Origin: Planctomyces sp. SH-PL62
Lineage (GTDB): Bacteria > Planctomycetota > Planctomycetia > Isosphaerales > Isosphaeraceae
Assembly: GCF_001610895.1 (NCBI RefSeq)
Contig: NZ_CP011273.1
Span: forward strand, 4,588,001-4,652,000
Reading direction: 5' to 3'
DNA length: 64,000 bases
The notes under the pieces were generated by a model, which worked only from the letters and a program-made list of their open reading frames with translations, had not been told where the DNA came from and ran no database searches. Shown one piece after another: positions 36,539 through 46,009 of this stretch. The translations under genes and the position numbers were made by a program. Positions within the stretch are counted from its first letter, which is position 1, and each line of letters opens with the position of its first letter.

Positions 36539-39500
36539 TCAGGCGCTCTCGCGAGAAGCCTTCCTGGGCCGCTCGGGGATCGCGATCGTCGGCCGCGTCT
36601 CCCGAGGGAAGACCAAAAAATCGCGGGCGTGAAAGTAAGCTTCCACGCAGACGGCGGCCGTCTGGTCGATGTGGAAGCGAACCTCGAAAAGCGACCTGGC
36701 GCGGCTGCGATGGGCCGCGTAGAGGTCCGGGTGGCGGAGGTAGCGGAGCATCGCCGTGACCATGCGGTCGACGTCCAGCCCGCCTTGATCGTTCGACTTG
36801 GCGACGATCCCGGCCGTGCGGCGGTCGAGCGTCAGCATGTCGTGGATCGGTCCCCGGTCCGGCGCGATGACCGGGAGACGGCCCGCGAGGGCCGCGGCGA
36901 CCCACGTCGAGGTTTCCGCGGTCGGGATCTCGCGAGGGACGAGCGCCACGTCGCACTGGGCGATGAGCGGCGAGGCATCGCGCCCGCCCTGAGAGACCAT
37001 CTCCGACTCCATCAGCACGAGCCTCACGCGGCGACCCGCGCGTTCGGCGGAGGGGAGACGATTCAGGACGCGGACGGCCGTCATCGCATCCTGGCTCGCC
37101 TGAGGAGCCTCGGAACCGCCCGTGATCAGGAAGACCAGGAATTCCCCGTCTCGTTTGGCGATCCGCGCCGCATCGGAGGCGGCCGATGAGTCGGGCTGAA
37201 GGCCGGGACATAGGGGAATCCAGCGGCGGGCGGCCAGTTCCGGCCACTTTTTCAGGAATTCGGGCGACGGGTCGGTCTCGTGAAAGACGCCCGAGATCAA
37301 GTCGAGCGGGCGAGACGAGCGGGGGCCCGAGCCGGCGCGATCCACATCGAAGCCGCTGTTGCAACGTTCATCGTGATGAATGAACCAGGGGATGTTCAGG
37401 TCGGCATTGAACTGCGCGACGAGTCGATCGGCCGACTCGTGGCGGGAGTGGATGACGTCGATCTCGTGGAAGCGGATCAACTCCTGAAGGATCCTGACCC
37501 GAAGGCGGTTCGCTGCGCCGTCCTCGGCCGGTTGGCCGGCGGACCAGGGGGTCGCGCTTAGGGTTCCTTCGAGGAGGACGACGCGATCGCTCAACGCCTG
37601 CTGGAACGATCGAGTCTGCTCCGATGTCGAGACGGCGAGGACGAAGACCCGATGCTCGCGAGCCAAAGCGTTCGCGAGATGAATCGTCGACGCCGCGACG
37701 AGACCGGACTCCGAGCCGTCGATCACCAGGAGGATCCGCAACTCGCCCGGCGCGTCGAGTTTGCGCCGGAACCGCTCGCGGATCTCCTCCAGCGGGCCGG
37801 CGGCGCGGGCGTTGGACATGAGCGGAGGCCGCTTGAGCGCGAACCGCTCGGTCATCATGTCGTATTCGAAGAGCGTTTGGCCGAGGCTCCTCGCCATCGC
37901 ATTGAGGGAGACGTCGAAGGTCTCGAACACGCGGGACTTGACGTGAAGCGTCTCCTGTGCGTGCGTGTCCGCCTTGATCGACTGGAACGAGACCGTCTGT
38001 TCGTGCCGCCGGTAGTCGTTCAGCGACTCGGGCGCGAACGCGATCTTGCCCCCCCGAATCATCATGGCGTAGAAGAGCCAGTCCCCGGCGAACCGCATGC
38101 CCGCCAGTTCCTCGGCGAAGTCCAGGCGTTCCGGCTTGCGGAATAGGACGGCGCTGGCGTTGGGGACCGTGTTCTTCTGGCTCAACGCGAGTTCGGCCTC
38201 CTCGGCGGCCTCGGCCGTGTACGCCCGGCGCCAGCGCTCGGGATCGAGGTCGTCGGTATGGCCCAGGAAATCGGCCGCCCAGCGCTCGCCCTGGGGCCCG
38301 ATCAGCCCGGACTGGCAGTACGCCAGGGCGACTTCCGGATCGTGGAATTCGGGGAGGAGCCTCTCGAGGAATTCCGGACGGCAGGAATCGTCGGACTCGG
38401 CGAACCAGATCAGGTCGCCGGTCGCGAGATCCATCCCCTTCAGCCACTGGCGGAACGTACTGCCGCTGTTGCGCTCGTTGACCACGATCCGCATCGGGAC
38501 GGGCGACTCCGGCGCGAGGCGTCGCGCCACCTCCACGCTGTCGTCCGGCGAGGCGTCGTCCAGGAAGATGATCTCATGGGGCCGGACCGTCTGCTCGAAG
38601 ACGCTCCGCAGCCGGGTCTCCAGGAAGGGTGCGTGCCGATAGTTGGGGACGATCACCGAGACCTTCAGCACCTTCGACGGTCTGTAACCGTACTCGGAGC
38701 CCAGGATCGCGAGGAACTCGCCCATGAACCGCGACCAGGTGAACGAGCCCCGGATGGCGGCTCGTCCGCGCCCGCCCATCGCCGCGCGGGTCGAATCGTC
38801 GGAGAGCAATTCGTGGATCGTTCGAGCCATCGCCGCGACGTCGAGATAGGCGACGGCGACGCCGCCGCCGTCGAGGACCTCGGGCGCGCCCCCGGAGCCC
38901 TGGAACGCGACGACCGGGAGGCCGCTCTCCATCGCCTCCAGGTTCGCGAACGGACAAGGGTCCTCGCGCGAGGTCAGCGCGAAGACGTCGGCGGCGAGGA
39001 AGTACGGCGAGAGGTCGCCGCGGACGCCGGCGAACCGGATGCGGTCGGCGAGGCCGGCGACCTCGACGTCATGCCGAAGCCACTGGTACAACTCGTCGTC
39101 GACGACGTGGCCGAACCAGATGAACCAGGTCCGGTCGGCCAGGGATGCCGACTCCGGGTCGGCGAACAGCCGACGCGCGGTCTGGACGAAAAGGTCGGCC
39201 CCCTTGCGAAGGTCGATCGTCCCGCAGCCGAGCACGATCCGCGCGTCCTCGGGGAGTTCCAGTTCGTCGAGCACGCGTTCCCGCATCTCGTCGCGCGACA
39301 GGCCGCGCGTCCTGGCGTCGAGGCCGTAGCGCACGGTCTGGATCCGCGCGGGTTCGATCCCGAATCGATCGATCAACGCGTCGCGGACGACGTTCGCGGG
39401 GACGATCGTCCGTCGGCTGGCGGACTTGATCCGATCGATCGCCTCTCCGCCGCCGAGGATCTTGATGAACGTCGGCAGCTCGTGGATCCACGAGAGGACC

Positions 39501-41134
39501 GGGACGTCGGCGGCCTCCAGGGCCGCGTGGAATTCGCTGACCGCCATCGTGTTGCAGACGGCCGCGCCGGCGCGGGCGTACTCGCGGAACCGCTCGGCGA
39601 TGACGGCCGGGGCCGATTCCCAGGTGGCGAGCCCGGCCTCGACCACGTTCGCCAGCAAGAGCGTTGGAGCCCGGCGGACGAACTCCGATTCCAGTTCACC
39701 GGTCGTCTTCAGAACCACCCAGCATTCGACGCCGGGGAGCTTCGATAGCTCCTCGCAGAGCCGAAGCAGGCACAGCGGCGCCCCGGTCCGGCAGGCGGAG
39801 TGCGAGACGAGCAGGACCTTGTAGGTCGCTCGCCCCCGCGAGGCGGCGGAACGCTCACCGTCGTGGATCTTCCACGGGAGGGCTTCGAACGCGGTCGTCG
39901 CGAGCGCGGCCGGGGGAGGCCCGGCGACGATCGGAGGGGAGACGTGCGGGGTCTGCGTCCCCACCGCCTTGCCGAACTTGTGAAGCAACCGGCGCGAAGC
40001 CCTGGCGAGCGCGGGCCGAGGTCCGTCGTTCGCGGCCACGCGAAGGAAGCGGATCGAGAGCGTGAGGCATCGGCCGTGCAGGCGGGTCTCCGGGAAGAAA
40101 CGCCTGCGTACACCTCGACAACGCTCGATCACCCGGAGCGCCGTGCTTCTCCGCAGGTCGTCCAGTTGCATCGCCGCCGTGGCGTGGTGGTGCTGGAAGT
40201 GCGCCAGGTTGTGTCGAAGCCAGGGGTTTTCGCGCTCGAGGGCCGCGTGCTGGGTCGCAAGCGTCTGATGCTTCTCATCCAGGCTTGCGAATTCCTCGCG
40301 GAGCAATTGAAGCTCCTCGCGAAGTGCCAGAGCCTCCTCGATCGATGGGGTGGCGTCGGCGATTCGACCTTCACGCTCGCCCAGGACGAGGATCGAGGCG
40401 TCGGAGGATCGCCGATCGGACTCGATCGCCATGCGGTCGGACAGGCTCCGCCCCAGCCTCGCATAGACGGCGCGGATCTCGTTGCGACGGCCCGGCTCGG
40501 CGTCCGCCTCGAACAGCGGCCTGATGCCATGCGGGGGGTTTGGCCCGATCGCGAGCAGCCCGAGGCCGTCGCCGTGCGTGAACTCGAAGCTGGGATAGCG
40601 ACGGACCAGGTCGTGGAACGCGTCGTACGCCCCGAGCTTCCGGCCTTGCAGGCACGTCCGCGAGAGCACGAGCACGGCGCGATCGGAGAACTTCGCCTTC
40701 CAACGCTCGAAGTCGGCCATGAGGGCCTCGACGCCGGCGGCGTCCGAGGGGTGGAACAGGTCGATCGAGCCGTCCTGGAAGGTGTCGACGACCTCCTCGG
40801 AAGAGGGGCGAAGCAGCTTGGAAATGGTCGAGTACGCGCGATCATGGGCCTCCCGGACGCGCTGGAGCGAGGCTTCCAGGAAGGCCGAATTCGTCCCCGA
40901 ACCGAGACGGGGCTCGACCGCGAGGCAGCGGGCGTCGATCTCAAGTCGCCGGACGGCCTCGCACATCGAGAAGTAGATTCCGGGCTCGCGGACTCCGATC
41001 TGGACGATCTTGCGAGGTCGGATCGCATCGATGGTCCAGAAGATCACGGGGCTGATCTGGGCGTGGTCGCTGGGCTCGAAGGCGTGATCGGGCGCCCAAA
41101 ACGAGGCGGCCGACAGGTAATGTGCGACATCCAT
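36539..41134 (-). CDS. Giant multidomain glycosyltransferase (GT4-GT2-GT4-like), 1531 aa
   Basis: The start is set at the ATG 41134, with GAGGAG and AAGGAT upstream; an in-frame ATG at 41167 is an alternative. Residues about 1-210 form a Rossmann-like domain (KIVQIGVREPGIYF, CLAVEPR, DGSIDLFHPSDAAG) of the methyltransferase/hydroxylase kind. About 262-330 is a coiled coil. GT4 domain 1 (about 438-825) has VLLVSHSACRTGAPLCLLRL and PCPFANLEAMESGLPVVAF. A GT2 domain (about 835-1060) has VSVIVPNYRHAPFLETRL and DDASPDDS. A degenerate GT4-like domain (about 1160-1510) ends the protein. It resembles single-chain polysaccharide assembly enzymes. Exact sugars are unknown. Confidence 0.82.
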   Translation of the reverse strand: MDVAHYLSAASFWAPDHAFEPSDHAQISPVIFWTIDAIRPRKIVQIGVREPGIYFSMCEAVRRLEIDARCLAVEPRLGSGTNSAFLEASLQRVREAHDRAYSTISKLLRPSSEEVVDTFQDGSIDLFHPSDAAGVEALMADFERWKAKFSDRAVLVLSRTCLQGRKLGAYDAFHDLVRRYPSFEFTHGDGLGLLAIGPNPPHGIRPLFEADAEPGRRNEIRAVYARLGRSLSDRMAIESDRRSSDASILVLGEREGRIADATPSIEEALALREELQLLREEFASLDEKHQTLATQHAALERENPWLRHNLAHFQHHHATAAMQLDDLRRSTALRVIERCRGVRRRFFPETRLHGRCLTLSIRFLRVAANDGPRPALARASRRLLHKFGKAVGTQTPHVSPPIVAGPPPAALATTAFEALPWKIHDGERSAASRGRATYKVLLVSHSACRTGAPLCLLRLCEELSKLPGVECWVVLKTTGELESEFVRRAPTLLLANVVEAGLATWESAPAVIAERFREYARAGAAVCNTMAVSEFHAALEAADVPVLSWIHELPTFIKILGGGEAIDRIKSASRRTIVPANVVRDALIDRFGIEPARIQTVRYGLDARTRGLSRDEMRERVLDELELPEDARIVLGCGTIDLRKGADLFVQTARRLFADPESASLADRTWFIWFGHVVDDELYQWLRHDVEVAGLADRIRFAGVRGDLSPYFLAADVFALTSREDPCPFANLEAMESGLPVVAFQGSGGAPEVLDGGGVAVAYLDVAAMARTIHELLSDDSTRAAMGGRGRAAIRGSFTWSRFMGEFLAILGSEYGYRPSKVLKVSVIVPNYRHAPFLETRLRSVFEQTVRPHEIIFLDDASPDDSVEVARRLAPESPVPMRIVVNERNSGSTFRQWLKGMDLATGDLIWFAESDDSCRPEFLERLLPEFHDPEVALAYCQSGLIGPQGERWAADFLGHTDDLDPERWRRAYTAEAAEEAELALSQKNTVPNASAVLFRKPERLDFAEELAGMRFAGDWLFYAMMIRGGKIAFAPESLNDYRRHEQTVSFQSIKADTHAQETLHVKSRVFETFDVSLNAMARSLGQTLFEYDMMTERFALKRPPLMSNARAAGPLEEIRERFRRKLDAPGELRILLVIDGSESGLVAASTIHLANALAREHRVFVLAVSTSEQTRSFQQALSDRVVLLEGTLSATPWSAGQPAEDGAANRLRVRILQELIRFHEIDVIHSRHESADRLVAQFNADLNIPWFIHHDERCNSGFDVDRAGSGPRSSRPLDLISGVFHETDPSPEFLKKWPELAARRWIPLCPGLQPDSSAASDAARIAKRDGEFLVFLITGGSEAPQASQDAMTAVRVLNRLPSAERAGRRVRLVLMESEMVSQGGRDASPLIAQCDVALVPREIPTAETSTWVAAALAGRLPVIAPDRGPIHDMLTLDRRTAGIVAKSNDQGGLDVDRMVTAMLRYLRHPDLYAAHRSRARSLFEVRFHIDQTAAVCVEAYFHARDFLVFPRETRPTIAIPERPRKASRESA

Positions 41135-41886
41135 ATCCTTCACGCTCCTCGGGTCCCCCCTCGCCATCACGCGCCCCGGAAAAGCCCGATCGCGTCCCGG
41201 CGTCCCAACGCCTCGGCGCGATTCGTAGCTTCTCCCGGCGTCGAGCCCCGCGAGATCGGGAACGACCGCTCCTGTGTCATTCCGACTTAAATGACAGCAT
41301 GGCCAAAGCTTGTCAATCCGAAGCCCGGGGCGTGTGCGGTCGCGACGCGCCTCGGATTCAGTCCTCGCCACGATGGGACCCGTCAGGAGAAGTCCCACCG
41401 GACAGGTTTTCGAAGTTGGAGGCGGCGGCCCGACGGATCGAACTCCATTTCGATCTCGACAGGCCCATCCGGACGCTTGTTCCTCGCCGCCGTCCTGGTC
41501 ATGACAGTCCTCGTTTTCTTCGGCGTGGACGGCCTTCCACTCCAGATTTCTTGAGCTCACGCCCGAAAACCGCCCGACCGCGACGGCCTCCCACGCCCGA
41601 GGCGTCGCAGCGACGGTTGACAGCGATCACGAAACGGTTTAGATTCACGCCGCGCGAGTCCAGAAAGACGGCGAAGGGAAGGGTAAGTTAGGTTGCGAGT
41701 CAGGGGCGAATCCGCCTCCATTCGGATCGACCTTTCCCCGACCCTCCTCGCGTTCGAGTTCCTCGCGGAAACGTCGAGGCCCAGGAAGGGTCTCGTCGCT
41801 CTCGCTCCCGTCGCGAATCGTCGACGATCGGCCCTCCGCTCCGGCCCGATCGAAGCCGAAATCCCGTTTGGCGCAAAGGAATGCCC
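41135..41886. other. 752-nt divergent spacer
   Basis: No gene with a recognisable domain is present. It separates the giant glycosyltransferase (minus) from the GT8-like gene (plus). The plus promoter at 41617-41645 leaves a leader of about 235 nt. On the minus strand a TTGACA lies at 41316-41311, but the bases 17-18 nt beyond it make a poor -10. Confidence 0.5.
41617..41645 (+). promoter_or_regulatory. Sigma70-type promoter for the GT8-wecB unit
   Basis: TTGACA, 17 nt, TAGATT. Transcription would start near 41652. The hexamers are close to consensus in a GC-rich background, so chance is unlikely, but no experiment supports it. Confidence 0.5.
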
Positions 41887-43095
41887 ATGCACGTCTTCAC
41901 GAGCATCACGGCCAACTACCTGCCGAAGGCCGCATCGCTGGCCCACTCCGTCAAGCGCGTGCATCCCGAGGCGGTTTTCCACGTCGTGCTCTCGGACGAC
42001 ATGCCGGATTGCCCCTCGTCCGTCACGGGGGCTTTCGACTCGATCATCAACATCCGCGACCTCCCGATCGAGAACCTGCCGCGCTTCATCTTCCGCCATC
42101 GGATCGTCGAGCTTTGCACCGCCGTCAAGGGGGCCGCGTTCCAGCACATCGCCGACCTCCACGGCGCGGAGCGGATCTACTACTTCGACCCCGACATCAT
42201 CGTCACGAACCGGCTCGACGACCTGGAGCGGGCGCTCGACTCGTCCAGCGTCCTGCTCACGCCGCACTCGATCGAGCCCGAGTCGAACCCGGAGGCGATG
42301 GTCGACAACGAGATCACCTGCCTCCGGCACGGCGTCTACAACCTGGGATTCCTGGCCGTCCGCATGGATCGTAACGGACGCCGCCTCATCGACTGGTGGG
42401 CCGACCGGCTCACCCGATGGTGCTACGACGAGGTCCCCAACGGCCTCTTCACCGACCAGCGCTGGATGGACCTCGCCCCGGCGATCTTCGACGGCGTGAA
42501 GATCCTCCGCGATCCCCAGTACAACGTCTCGACCTGGAATTTGAGCCATCGTCGCGGCACCGGCGTCGCCCCCTACGACATCCAGATCAACGGCCGCCCC
42601 CTCGTCTTCTACCACTTCTCGGGCTTCGACAGCGGCGCCCAGCTCAAGATGCTCGACCGCTACGGCTCGCACAGCCCGGTCCTGTACGATTTCCGCGAAT
42701 GGTACCTGGCCGAATGCGAGCGCCACGGCCAGTCGACGATCGGCAAGACCCCGTGCCGGTACACGACCTACAAGAGCGGCGAGAAGATCAAGGACGAGCA
42801 TCGCCTGACGTATCGCCGCCGCGACGACCTGCTCCGGTACTTCGCCGATCCGTTCGACGACTCCGACCCGACGAATTCGTATCTCCACTGGCATCGCACC
42901 TACGTCGACGCGCCGGCGCCGCAGCCGACGCCCGCCCCGGAGGCGGAGCCGATCGCCGAGCCCACGGCCGAGCCCCGCCCCGCCGAGGCCACCGCCAGCT
43001 TGCGCGGGACCATCCGGGCGCACGCACCAGAACCGGCGCTCAGGGCTTATCGCTCGGTCAAGTCGGCATGGAGACGGATGGCCCGGACCGGTTGA
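41887..43095 (+). CDS. GT8-like glycosyltransferase
   Basis: 402 aa from the ATG at 41887; an ATG two codons earlier (41881) sits directly on AAAGGA, so the second gives normal spacing. A GT-A fold begins at HVFTSITANYLPKAASLAHSV. The DxD metal/nucleotide-sugar site is in RIYYFDPDIIV (about 96-106). DNEITCLRHGVYNLGFLAVR and FTDQRWMDLAP are typical of GT8 and related retaining enzymes. The C-terminal 60 residues are Pro/Glu/Ala-rich with a basic end. It lies 62 nt upstream of wecB on the same strand, which supports a role in polysaccharide synthesis. The sugar is unknown. Confidence 0.75.
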   Translation: MHVFTSITANYLPKAASLAHSVKRVHPEAVFHVVLSDDMPDCPSSVTGAFDSIINIRDLPIENLPRFIFRHRIVELCTAVKGAAFQHIADLHGAERIYYFDPDIIVTNRLDDLERALDSSSVLLTPHSIEPESNPEAMVDNEITCLRHGVYNLGFLAVRMDRNGRRLIDWWADRLTRWCYDEVPNGLFTDQRWMDLAPAIFDGVKILRDPQYNVSTWNLSHRRGTGVAPYDIQINGRPLVFYHFSGFDSGAQLKMLDRYGSHSPVLYDFREWYLAECERHGQSTIGKTPCRYTTYKSGEKIKDEHRLTYRRRDDLLRYFADPFDDSDPTNSYLHWHRTYVDAPAPQPTPAPEAEPIAEPTAEPRPAEATASLRGTIRAHAPEPALRAYRSVKSAWRRMARTG

Positions 43096-43157
43096 GCGGT
43101 CTCGAAGCGCCTCGCCGCCCCTGCACCCCCGATGATCGACTCCAAGGAGGGACGCCC

Positions 43158-44312
43158 ATGTTTTCAAGCGAAGGTCCACGTCGCAAGAACATCGTCTGCG
43201 TCGTCGGGACGCGTCCGGAGGCGATCAAGACGGCCCCGATCGTCCGCGCGCTGCGCGAGCAGCCATGGGCGCGCTGCCGGCTCGTCTTCACGGCCCAGCA
43301 TCGCGACCTGGCGGGGCCGATCTTCGACCTCTTCGGGATCCACCCTGACGTCGACCTGAACGTGATGCGTCCCGGCCAATCGCTCCCGGATCTGAGCAAC
43401 CGCCTGCTGGTCGCCGTTCACGAGACCCTGCAGCGTGAACGGCCCGACTGCGTGATCGCCCAGGGCGACACGACGACGGTCCTGGCCGCGGCCCTGGCGA
43501 GCTACATGATCGGCGCACCGTTCGCGCACGTCGAGGCCGGACTGCGGACGCATCGGCTCGACGCCCCCTTCCCCGAGGAAGCCAACCGGGTCGCCGCCAG
43601 CCATCTCGCCTCGATCCATTTCGCACCGACGCCCGACGCCCGCGACAACCTCCTCCGCGAAGGGATCGCTCCCGAGGCGATCCACCTGACGGGGAACACG
43701 GGAATCGACGCCCTGCACTTCGCGGCCGAACGCGAGTCCCCCCTCGGCGTTGGGCCTCGTCCCGGCGCGCGGTTCGTCCTCGTCACCGTTCACCGCCGCG
43801 AGAACCTCGGCGAGCCCCTGCGGCGGATCTGCGAGGGGGTCCGGCGACTCCACGATCGCCATCCCGATCTGGAGTTCCTCTGGCCGGTCCACCCCAATCC
43901 GGGCGTCGAGCCCGTGGTTCGGGGCGAATTCGAGGGCCTCGGGCGCGTCCACCTCGTCCGTCCGCTCGAATACGGGCCGTTCGTGACGGCGATGAAGCGC
44001 GCGGCCGTGATCCTCAGCGACAGCGGCGGCGTCCAGGAAGAGGCCACCGAGCTTCGCACGCCGGTCCTGGTGCTGCGGGAGATCAGCGAGCGCGAGGAAG
44101 CGGTGCGTTCCGGCGTCGCGCGTCTGGTGGGCCACGACCCGGACGCGATCGAGCGGGAAGGCTCGCGATGCCTGGCCGACGGCCCGGATCCGGTCCGCCC
44201 GGCTCTCCTCGGCTCTGCAACGCCGTTCGGGGACGGTCGGGCGGCGGCCCGGATCGCCTCCATCCTGCACCGCAAGCTTCATGTCGAGTCGGAGGCGACC
44301 GTCGGGGTCTGA
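43158..44312 (+). CDS. wecB: UDP-N-acetylglucosamine 2-epimerase (non-hydrolysing)
   Basis: 384 aa from the ATG at 43158, with a full AAGGAGG 7 nt upstream. Family blocks are in order: VVGTRPEAIKTAPIVRAL (about 15-32), VIAQGDTTTVLAAAL (about 97-111), HVEAGLRT, FPEEANR, TVHRREN, VHPNP and SDSGGVQEEA. The enzyme converts UDP-GlcNAc to UDP-ManNAc in the cytosol and supplies ManNAc or ManNAc-uronate for surface polysaccharides. Its place in the glycan island supports this. The gene ends 13 nt before the convergent sulfotransferase gene. Confidence 0.93.
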   Translation: MFSSEGPRRKNIVCVVGTRPEAIKTAPIVRALREQPWARCRLVFTAQHRDLAGPIFDLFGIHPDVDLNVMRPGQSLPDLSNRLLVAVHETLQRERPDCVIAQGDTTTVLAAALASYMIGAPFAHVEAGLRTHRLDAPFPEEANRVAASHLASIHFAPTPDARDNLLREGIAPEAIHLTGNTGIDALHFAAERESPLGVGPRPGARFVLVTVHRRENLGEPLRRICEGVRRLHDRHPDLEFLWPVHPNPGVEPVVRGEFEGLGRVHLVRPLEYGPFVTAMKRAAVILSDSGGVQEEATELRTPVLVLREISEREEAVRSGVARLVGHDPDAIEREGSRCLADGPDPVRPALLGSATPFGDGRAAARIASILHRKLHVESEATVGV

Positions 44313-44325
44313 CGCCGACGGTCGG

Positions 44326-45870
44326 TCACGACGGACGGTCGACCCGGGTGGACCTCAGCTCCCCGGAAGGGCCCAGGTGGCGGAGCTTGAGCCAGATCTG
44401 CTTGATTTGCTTCTTCCCCTTCACGGCCGCCCCGATCAGCGCGTTGGACTCGAAGCGGTCCAGCCGACGACGGAGCGCGACGTTCTCCAGCCAACGCTTC
44501 TCTTCGCGCTCGAGCGAGCGGACGAGCTGCTGCTCCTTGCGCATCGCGGTGTCCTGAAGCTGCGAGACCTGCGTCATCGTCTCATCGAGCCGGCGCCGAT
44601 CGGAGTCCCAGCCCCCCTGGGAGGTGGCGAGGGCCTGCTGGAACAGCTTGAGGCTCCGCTCCTGCTGATCGAGCGATTCGGCGAGCCGACGCTGCGTCTC
44701 CAGCAGGGTCTGCTCGGAATGGGCCAGGATGCCCTGGGTGTGGGCGAGCAACTGCTCGGCCTGGACCCTGCGCTCCTGATTGGAGACCAGTGTCTCCATG
44801 ACCCGGGCGAGTTGCTTCTCGGTCTGCTCGAGGCAGGACCTGGCGAGCTGGAAGCCCTTCTCGGTCTCGGCGAGGGCCTGCTGCGTCGCGGCGAGCTCGC
44901 GCTGGACGAGCGAGTTCTTCAGCTCGAAGTCTCGGGATTGGGCCCCGGTCTCGTTGCACTGGAATTCGACCTGGCGAAGACCTACGAGCGTCTTGCCGAG
45001 TTCGTTCCGGGTCGTCGCCAGCTGCCCCTGAGTCATCGCCTCGTATCGGCGGGCGTCCTCGGCGAGCCGTTCGGCGTTCGTCTCGGGATCGAAGTCGGCC
45101 CAGGCGTTCGCCCCCAGCTCGTTCAGGATGCGCTGCGACGGGTGTGCCACGGCGGCCGGCAGGTGGTGCACGCACGACGGGTCGTACACCCGCCGGACCG
45201 TCTCGTCGCTCCAGGGGAGGCCGCAGGCTTCGGCGAGGTTCTTGGTGTCGTCCCAGAACCTCGAAGTCCCGAATCGGACGACGTGGGCGTCACCTTCCCA
45301 CTCTTCGGCCGCCGCCTTCATCCTCGCCAGATGGACGCCGACGACGTCGATGGCGCTCCAGTACGGCATGTTCCCCTTGCTCCGCGTGCAGAGACTCATG
45401 GCGATCTCGTGCGGGGAGCGGAGCAGCGAGGCCGACACCACGTCGACGCCCTCGATGCGGTCGAAGACCTTCTTCCAGAAGGGCCAGACCAGGACCGTGC
45501 GCGGGTCCTTGAAACCCGAGACCGGCCCGCTCTCGATCAGGACGCGGGTGATCCGCTCCCCCTCCTCGAGCCACTCCTCGGGCAGAGTCCGCTCGTCGGG
45601 CCAGGCGGCCTGGGTCTGCAGGAAACGGGCGAGGACCGCCGGATCTTCGGGGAGGTCGTCGGCGAAGCCGAAGGCCCATTCCTGGATCCGACGGTTCAAG
45701 GAGTGGAACGGGATGGCTTCGAAGTGGCCGTAAGGGTTGCTCGGCGCCGCCGCGATGAGTTCGAACGGGCCGAGCGACATGCCGAGCTGTTGCAGGATGT
45801 TCGCCGTCAGGCTCGAGCCGCTCCGATGCATGCACATGAGGACGACGAGCTTGCGATTCGGTCCATCCAT
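44326..45870 (-). CDS. Sulfotransferase-like P-loop protein with a long C-terminal coiled coil
   Basis: 514 aa from the ATG at 45870, which has GAGGTG 6 nt upstream; a GTG at 45879 is less well placed. The N-terminal half has the PAPS-type P-loop CMHRSGSSLTANIL (about 13-26) and GFKDPRTVLVWPFWKK with RSPHEIAMSL, blocks of sulfotransferases. From about 265 to 480 the protein is Gln/Glu/Leu-rich in heptad-like order with almost no Gly or Pro, indicating a coiled coil, then a basic tail. The enzyme would transfer sulfate from PAPS to a glycan; the coil suggests oligomerisation or tethering. The acceptor is unknown. Confidence 0.77.
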   Translation of the reverse strand: MDGPNRKLVVLMCMHRSGSSLTANILQQLGMSLGPFELIAAAPSNPYGHFEAIPFHSLNRRIQEWAFGFADDLPEDPAVLARFLQTQAAWPDERTLPEEWLEEGERITRVLIESGPVSGFKDPRTVLVWPFWKKVFDRIEGVDVVSASLLRSPHEIAMSLCTRSKGNMPYWSAIDVVGVHLARMKAAAEEWEGDAHVVRFGTSRFWDDTKNLAEACGLPWSDETVRRVYDPSCVHHLPAAVAHPSQRILNELGANAWADFDPETNAERLAEDARRYEAMTQGQLATTRNELGKTLVGLRQVEFQCNETGAQSRDFELKNSLVQRELAATQQALAETEKGFQLARSCLEQTEKQLARVMETLVSNQERRVQAEQLLAHTQGILAHSEQTLLETQRRLAESLDQQERSLKLFQQALATSQGGWDSDRRRLDETMTQVSQLQDTAMRKEQQLVRSLEREEKRWLENVALRRRLDRFESNALIGAAVKGKKQIKQIWLKLRHLGPSGELRSTRVDRPS

Positions 45871-45906
45871 GACGTCCACCTCGAACCATCCGTGATTGAT
45901 GACGGT

Positions 45907-45930
45907 CCCGCCGCTTCGCCGAGCGGCGGG
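45907..45930 (-). terminator. Possible terminator of metG
   Basis: CCCGCCGC (45907-45914) pairs with GCGGCGGG (45923-45930) across an 8-nt loop. It lies 80 nt past the metG stop, in the gap before the sulfotransferase gene. No T-run follows on the minus strand, so this is tentative. Confidence 0.35.
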
Positions 45931-46009
45931 CTTCTTCCCTCTCTTCGGCCGATCGGCCGCCGAGGCATCACGAACTTTACCGATTATGCCGGATGCCGCG
46001 ACCCCATTC

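Noticed and set aside
36539-41560. Longer start for the giant glycosyltransferase at 41560
   Set aside because: The extra 142 residues are low-complexity and unlike the family. The ATG at 41134 has a good ribosome binding site and begins the recognisable domain.
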